Made by a program: the position numbers and the translations under genes
Notes under the pieces: model-generated
Told to the model about the DNA's origin: nothing
What the model saw: the letters and a program-made list of their open reading frames with translations, nothing else
Databases searched by the model: none
DNA from: Prevotella sp.
Lineage (GTDB): Bacteria > Bacteroidota > Bacteroidia > Bacteroidales > Bacteroidaceae
DNA: 33,238 nt
Direction of reading: 5' to 3'
Assembly: GCA_029054825.1 (NCBI GenBank)
Contig: JAIDEM010000217.1
Span: 1 to 33,238, forward strand
Shown here: positions 30,418 through 33,238 of the stretch, one piece after another
Layout: every line of letters begins with the position of its first letter
How positions within the stretch are numbered: position 1 is the first letter of the stretch

Positions 30418-32061
30418 TCATGCCAGCCTCAGCACCTCATCGCAATAGTTGCAGACGGTCATGCGGTGTGTTATGAAGATTACCGTCTTGTCTCTTCGGG
30501 CAAGGATATTCTCCAGCAACTGCCGCTCCGTGTCAGGGTCAAGGGCTGATGTCGCCTCGTCAAGCAGCATTACCGGGCGGTCGCGGAGAAGTGCCCTTGC
30601 TATGGCGATACGTTGCGCCTGACCTTCCGATAGGCCGTTACCATGCTCCGAGCATACGGTATCCAGCCCTTCAGGCAGGTCTGAGACAAATTCGCAGCAG
30701 CTTTTGCGCAACGCCTCGTGCAGTTCCGCGTCCGTGGCATCCGGTTTCCCAAGAAGGAGATTGTCGCGCACGGTACCGCTCATCAGCGTGTTTCCCTGCG
30801 GGACATATACGAAATTGCATCTGTGCAGGTGTGTCACCGTCTGACTGCCCTCCCCTATCGTTATCCGACCTTCTGTAGGGCGGACAAGGGCGAGTATAAG
30901 GCGTAGGAGCGTGGTCTTTCCCGCACCTGTCTCGCCGACTACCGCTGTGGCTGTTCCTGGAAGGAATATATGCGAGAATCCATTGAATATATCGCGGCTT
31001 TCGGTCTCATATCTGAACGACACGCCCTCAAAAGCCAGCTTACAAGGAGCAGGAACGGGAATCGGTTCGCCGTCCTTCTCCTCCGGCACATCCTCAAGTT
31101 CCATAAGTCGCTCTGCCGCCGTCAGCGCACCTACAGCCTGTGGGACAAGGCGTGCAAGACTGCGTGCCGGAGACTGTATCTTGCTCACAAGCTGGAGAAA
31201 TGCCGTCATGCCGCCAAAGGTCAGTGTGCCGGCGGAAAGGCGCACGGCGCTCCATCCGAACGCCACAAGATAGGATACGGCAAAGCCGAGATTCAGGGTG
31301 AGGTTTGAGAAAAGCGAAAACCACGTCCTCTTCACGATATTGCGACGCAAACCGGCATGAGAGGCAGAGAGCTTGTCAAGCATAGCCTTGTCGCTCTCGA
31401 GGGTCTTTATCACCATGATATGCTGCACTGTCTCCTGCATGACGGCCTGTATGTCGGAGTCAGAATCACGCACTTTCCGCGTAAGACGGCGCATCCGCCT
31501 GACATATATCCTGCTCAGCAATACGCATGCCGGCACTATGGCGACTGTCAGCAACGCCAGCATACTGTCCATGGAAAAGAGATAGAGGAACGCTCCCATG
31601 AAAAGCATCAGTGTAGACAATGCTCCGGGAATTGTCTCCGAAAGGAATATCACCACAGTATTCACGTCTCCTTCAAGGCGGTTGAGGATGTCTCCGCTGT
31701 GATGCGCGCCCTTTCCTTGCCATTCGGAGCGCAAGACACGCTCCAGCATACGCCTTTGCATACGGTTTTGCGCACGGACTCCAAGGATATTACGTATCCA
31801 TGTCCCTGCGATGCCGAGCGCGAAATCGGCAAGGATAATACCGCCCATAAAACCTAAAGCAACGTATATATTGCCCTCCCTCGCATGGGACGCTATGTCT
31901 ATGGTGTATTTCACGGCATAGACAGACAACAGGGATGCCACGACCTGCAATACGCCTGTAAGCGCATTGAGGAATGTCTGAAGGCGGTTGCCCTTGGCAC
32001 TCTCCCACAGCCACCGCATGATGGCTGTCACTGGACGCTCCGTATGTAGTTGGTCAAGCAT
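30418..32061 (-). CDS. ABC exporter half-transporter (fused membrane and ATPase domains)
   Basis: A 547-residue inner-membrane protein. Residues about 25-310 hold six predicted transmembrane segments of the type I exporter fold (LQVVASLLSVYAVKYTI, ALGFMGGIILADFALGIAG, LMLFMGAFLYLFSM, ALLTVAIVPACVLL and two more). The ATPase domain (about 340-547) is complete: Walker A GETGAGKTT (376-384), Q-loop VPQGN (Gln422), signature LSEGQ (477-481; Glu instead of the common Gly), Walker B VMLLDE with Asp501/Glu502, D-loop SALD and H-loop His532 (FITHRM). It should act as a homo- or heterodimer exporting a lipid, peptide or drug; the substrate cannot be read from the sequence. It lies 101 bp after nadK on the same strand, perhaps on one transcript. 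Confidence 0.92.
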   Translation of the reverse strand: MLDQLHTERPVTAIMRWLWESAKGNRLQTFLNALTGVLQVVASLLSVYAVKYTIDIASHAREGNIYVALGFMGGIILADFALGIAGTWIRNILGVRAQNRMQRRMLERVLRSEWQGKGAHHSGDILNRLEGDVNTVVIFLSETIPGALSTLMLFMGAFLYLFSMDSMLALLTVAIVPACVLLSRIYVRRMRRLTRKVRDSDSDIQAVMQETVQHIMVIKTLESDKAMLDKLSASHAGLRRNIVKRTWFSLFSNLTLNLGFAVSYLVAFGWSAVRLSAGTLTFGGMTAFLQLVSKIQSPARSLARLVPQAVGALTAAERLMELEDVPEEKDGEPIPVPAPCKLAFEGVSFRYETESRDIFNGFSHIFLPGTATAVVGETGAGKTTLLRLILALVRPTEGRITIGEGSQTVTHLHRCNFVYVPQGNTLMSGTVRDNLLLGKPDATDAELHEALRKSCCEFVSDLPEGLDTVCSEHGNGLSEGQAQRIAIARALLRDRPVMLLDEATSALDPDTERQLLENILARRDKTVIFITHRMTVCNYCDEVLRLA

Positions 32062-32126
32062 TTGGTGGTTTTGTTATCGGTTGTTGGTCGTTGATTGTCG
32101 GTATTGTGGTTTCTGTTATCGTTTTT

Positions 32127-32140
32127 GTACGTTAACGTAC
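32127..32140. promoter_or_regulatory. 14-bp perfect palindrome between nadK and the ABC transporter gene
   Basis: GTACGTTAACGTAC is a perfect 14-bp palindrome in the 101-bp gap, long enough to be a dimeric-regulator operator. No consensus promoter was found next to it, so this is only a candidate. Confidence 0.4.
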
Positions 32141-32162
32141 CGTCAAGGTCTGGGTTATCATT

Positions 32163-33062
32163 CTATGTCCGGTTATCAGCACCCCACATCATCTTGCCAC
32201 GCAGGGTATCCACATAATTATGGCAGCTGCGCTTCACAATCCTGACATCGTATGCCGCACGGCGGACAGTGATGCGCGTCGTCTCAGGCAATTTCTCCGA
32301 ACGGCCGTCGACAGCGACAAGAAACTTATGTGAGCGGCTCTCCACCTCAAGCGTTATCTCCGCCGTTGCCGGCACCACTATCGGACGGATGTTAAGACTG
32401 TGCGGCGCGACCGGGGTCAGGCACAGGACATTCGTGTGCGGCATTATTATCGGACCGCCATTCGACAGGGAATAAGCCGTAGAGCCAGTCGGCGTGGAGA
32501 CTATCAGCCCGTCAGCCATATACGTCACAAGAGGCTCGCCGTCGATTCTCGTACCTATCGTTATCATCGAAGCATTGTCCTGCTTCAGTACAGCAATGTC
32601 GTTCAGCGCGTGTTCCAAGGCTATCTCACGCCTGCCGTCACACTCCACCACCAGTTCCGCCTCTATCACAGCATGATTCTCCGTGACGAAATCTCCGTCA
32701 TACAGCATCTCCAAGGCATGCTCCACCTCCGTGTCAGGTATGTCGGCAAGGTATCCCAGACGCCCCGTGTTTATCCCGACGATAGGGACATTACGGTCTC
32801 CCACCATATTGGCTGCCTTGAGAAATGTGCCGTCGCCTCCCATAGAGATGACGAAATCGACATCGAAGTCCAGTTCGGCAAACGTCCCGGCAACAGATAC
32901 CGCAAGGCCTTGCTCCTCCGTAAGGAAATCATAGAAAAGGCGTTCCATATAAACCACCGCCTCTCTCTCGGCAAGCAACGTCAGCACCGTCTGTGCCGCC
33001 GCCGACTTCTTTACCTGATATTCGTTGCCGAAAATGGCAAAACTGAGTTTCTTATTCATCAA
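32163..33062 (-). CDS. nadK: NAD kinase
   Basis: A 299-residue cytosolic enzyme that phosphorylates NAD+ to NADP+ with ATP (or polyphosphate), the only route to NADP in most bacteria. The family motifs are all present: GGDGTFL (75-81, with catalytic Asp77), NTGRLGYLAD (98-107), the ND pair (154-155, family NE/D motif), TPTGSTAYSLS (190-200) followed by GGPI, and the C-terminal beta-sandwich with VAVDGR. Length is normal. Two Mets at the start (33062, 33059) are both possible. A -7 box TAATTTTG lies at 33176-33183, which leaves a leader of about 105 nt containing an inverted repeat. Confidence 0.96.
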   Translation of the reverse strand: MMNKKLSFAIFGNEYQVKKSAAAQTVLTLLAEREAVVYMERLFYDFLTEEQGLAVSVAGTFAELDFDVDFVISMGGDGTFLKAANMVGDRNVPIVGINTGRLGYLADIPDTEVEHALEMLYDGDFVTENHAVIEAELVVECDGRREIALEHALNDIAVLKQDNASMITIGTRIDGEPLVTYMADGLIVSTPTGSTAYSLSNGGPIIMPHTNVLCLTPVAPHSLNIRPIVVPATAEITLEVESRSHKFLVAVDGRSEKLPETTRITVRRAAYDVRIVKRSCHNYVDTLRGKMMWGADNRT

Positions 33063-33101
33063 TTATCACTATAAATCTTTTGCAGAAAACTAATACACTG
33101 C

Positions 33102-33161
33102 AAGTAAGTCAAACCATTGATTTTATTACATACAGTATCGCTTGAGTTTGTTGACTTACTT
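33102..33161 (-). promoter_or_regulatory. Inverted repeat in the nadK leader
   Basis: AAGTAAGTCAA (33102-33112) and TTGACTTACTT (33151-33161) are perfect 11-bp inverted repeats 38 nt apart, both within the predicted leader. They could form a stem in the RNA or be paired operator half-sites. Confidence 0.45.
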
Positions 33162-33175
33162 AACTGTTGCTGTTG

Positions 33176-33183
33176 CAAAATTA
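33176..33183 (-). promoter_or_regulatory. Predicted -7 box of nadK
   Basis: TAATTTTG on the minus strand fits TAnnTTTG; no TTTG sits at the usual -33 distance. Confidence 0.5.
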
Positions 33184-33212
33184 AACATTTTAATTAAGAA
33201 AAAAGAAAAATC

Positions 33213-33238
33213 ATGACAAAAGTTTATCATATCCTCAC
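33213..33238 (+). CDS. Possible start of a divergent gene, cut by the window edge
   Basis: An ATG at 33213 opens eight codons (MTKVYHIL) up to the edge, after an A-rich stretch (AAAAAAGAAAAATC) typical of Bacteroidetes translation starts. Its orientation is divergent to nadK. Too short to identify. Confidence 0.3.

Overview
The window looks like a chromosomal stretch from a gut-type Bacteroidales bacterium, most likely Prevotella or a close relative. The evidence is SusC/SusD-type glycan uptake genes, lipoproteins with a Bacteroidetes-style export signal, an exported protein ending in the short 'GIENV...IAGQRVK' tail common in Prevotella, and at least three promoters of the Bacteroidetes form TTTG-N20-TAnnTTTG. 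Species cannot be fixed from the sequence alone.

Layout. (1) 1-3.3 kb, minus strand: the right end of an integrated mobile element, with a frameshifted RepA-like ATPase that runs off the left edge, a helix-turn-helix protein, a Cys/His-rich protein of unknown function, and a complete tyrosine recombinase with its terminator. Direct repeats next to the recombinase look like recombinase-binding sites. (2) 3.67-9.63 kb, plus strand: a six-gene run of mostly exported proteins: an LPP20-like protein, a DUF4384-type protein, a small HEPN-like protein whose reading frame is broken at an A7 run, a Sel1-repeat protein, a Sel1-repeat plus caspase-fold protease, and a transglutaminase-fold protein. Its middle part is visibly more AT-rich than its ends. 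(3) 9.9-30.1 kb, minus strand: a pectin (homogalacturonan) utilisation locus in three transcription units. The first (from about 30.1 kb) encodes a PL1-type pectate lyase, an exported sugar-isomerase-like protein, a beta-helix surface lipoprotein, SusC and SusD, and ends at a strong terminator. The second is a single unknown exported protein with its own promoter and terminator. The third encodes a GH28 polygalacturonase, a second PL1 lyase, a DUF3826 protein and a large beta-helix/DUF6298-type protein, ending at a terminator shared with the convergent caspase operon. (4) 30.4-33.1 kb, minus strand: an ABC exporter half-transporter and NAD kinase, both housekeeping-like.

How the genes fit together. 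In the pectin locus, lyases and the GH28 would cut polygalacturonate at the surface or in the periplasm. The SusD lipoprotein and the beta-helix lipoprotein would capture oligosaccharides, and SusC would import them with TonB energy. No regulator (hybrid two-component sensor or ECF sigma/anti-sigma pair) lies in the window. The caspase operon is not a recognised pathway. Its two cysteine-protease-fold enzymes with intact catalytic residues, both with export signals, together with Sel1 scaffolds, suggest an envelope proteolysis or stress-response system.

The non-coding DNA is unusually rich in repeats. A 93-bp near-perfect inverted repeat brackets the GH28 gene. Two MITE-like palindromic elements lie in the 1.08-kb gap upstream of it. 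A second palindromic repeat family built on AAAGGTnACCTTT occurs in inverted copies at 18.0 and 30.3 kb.
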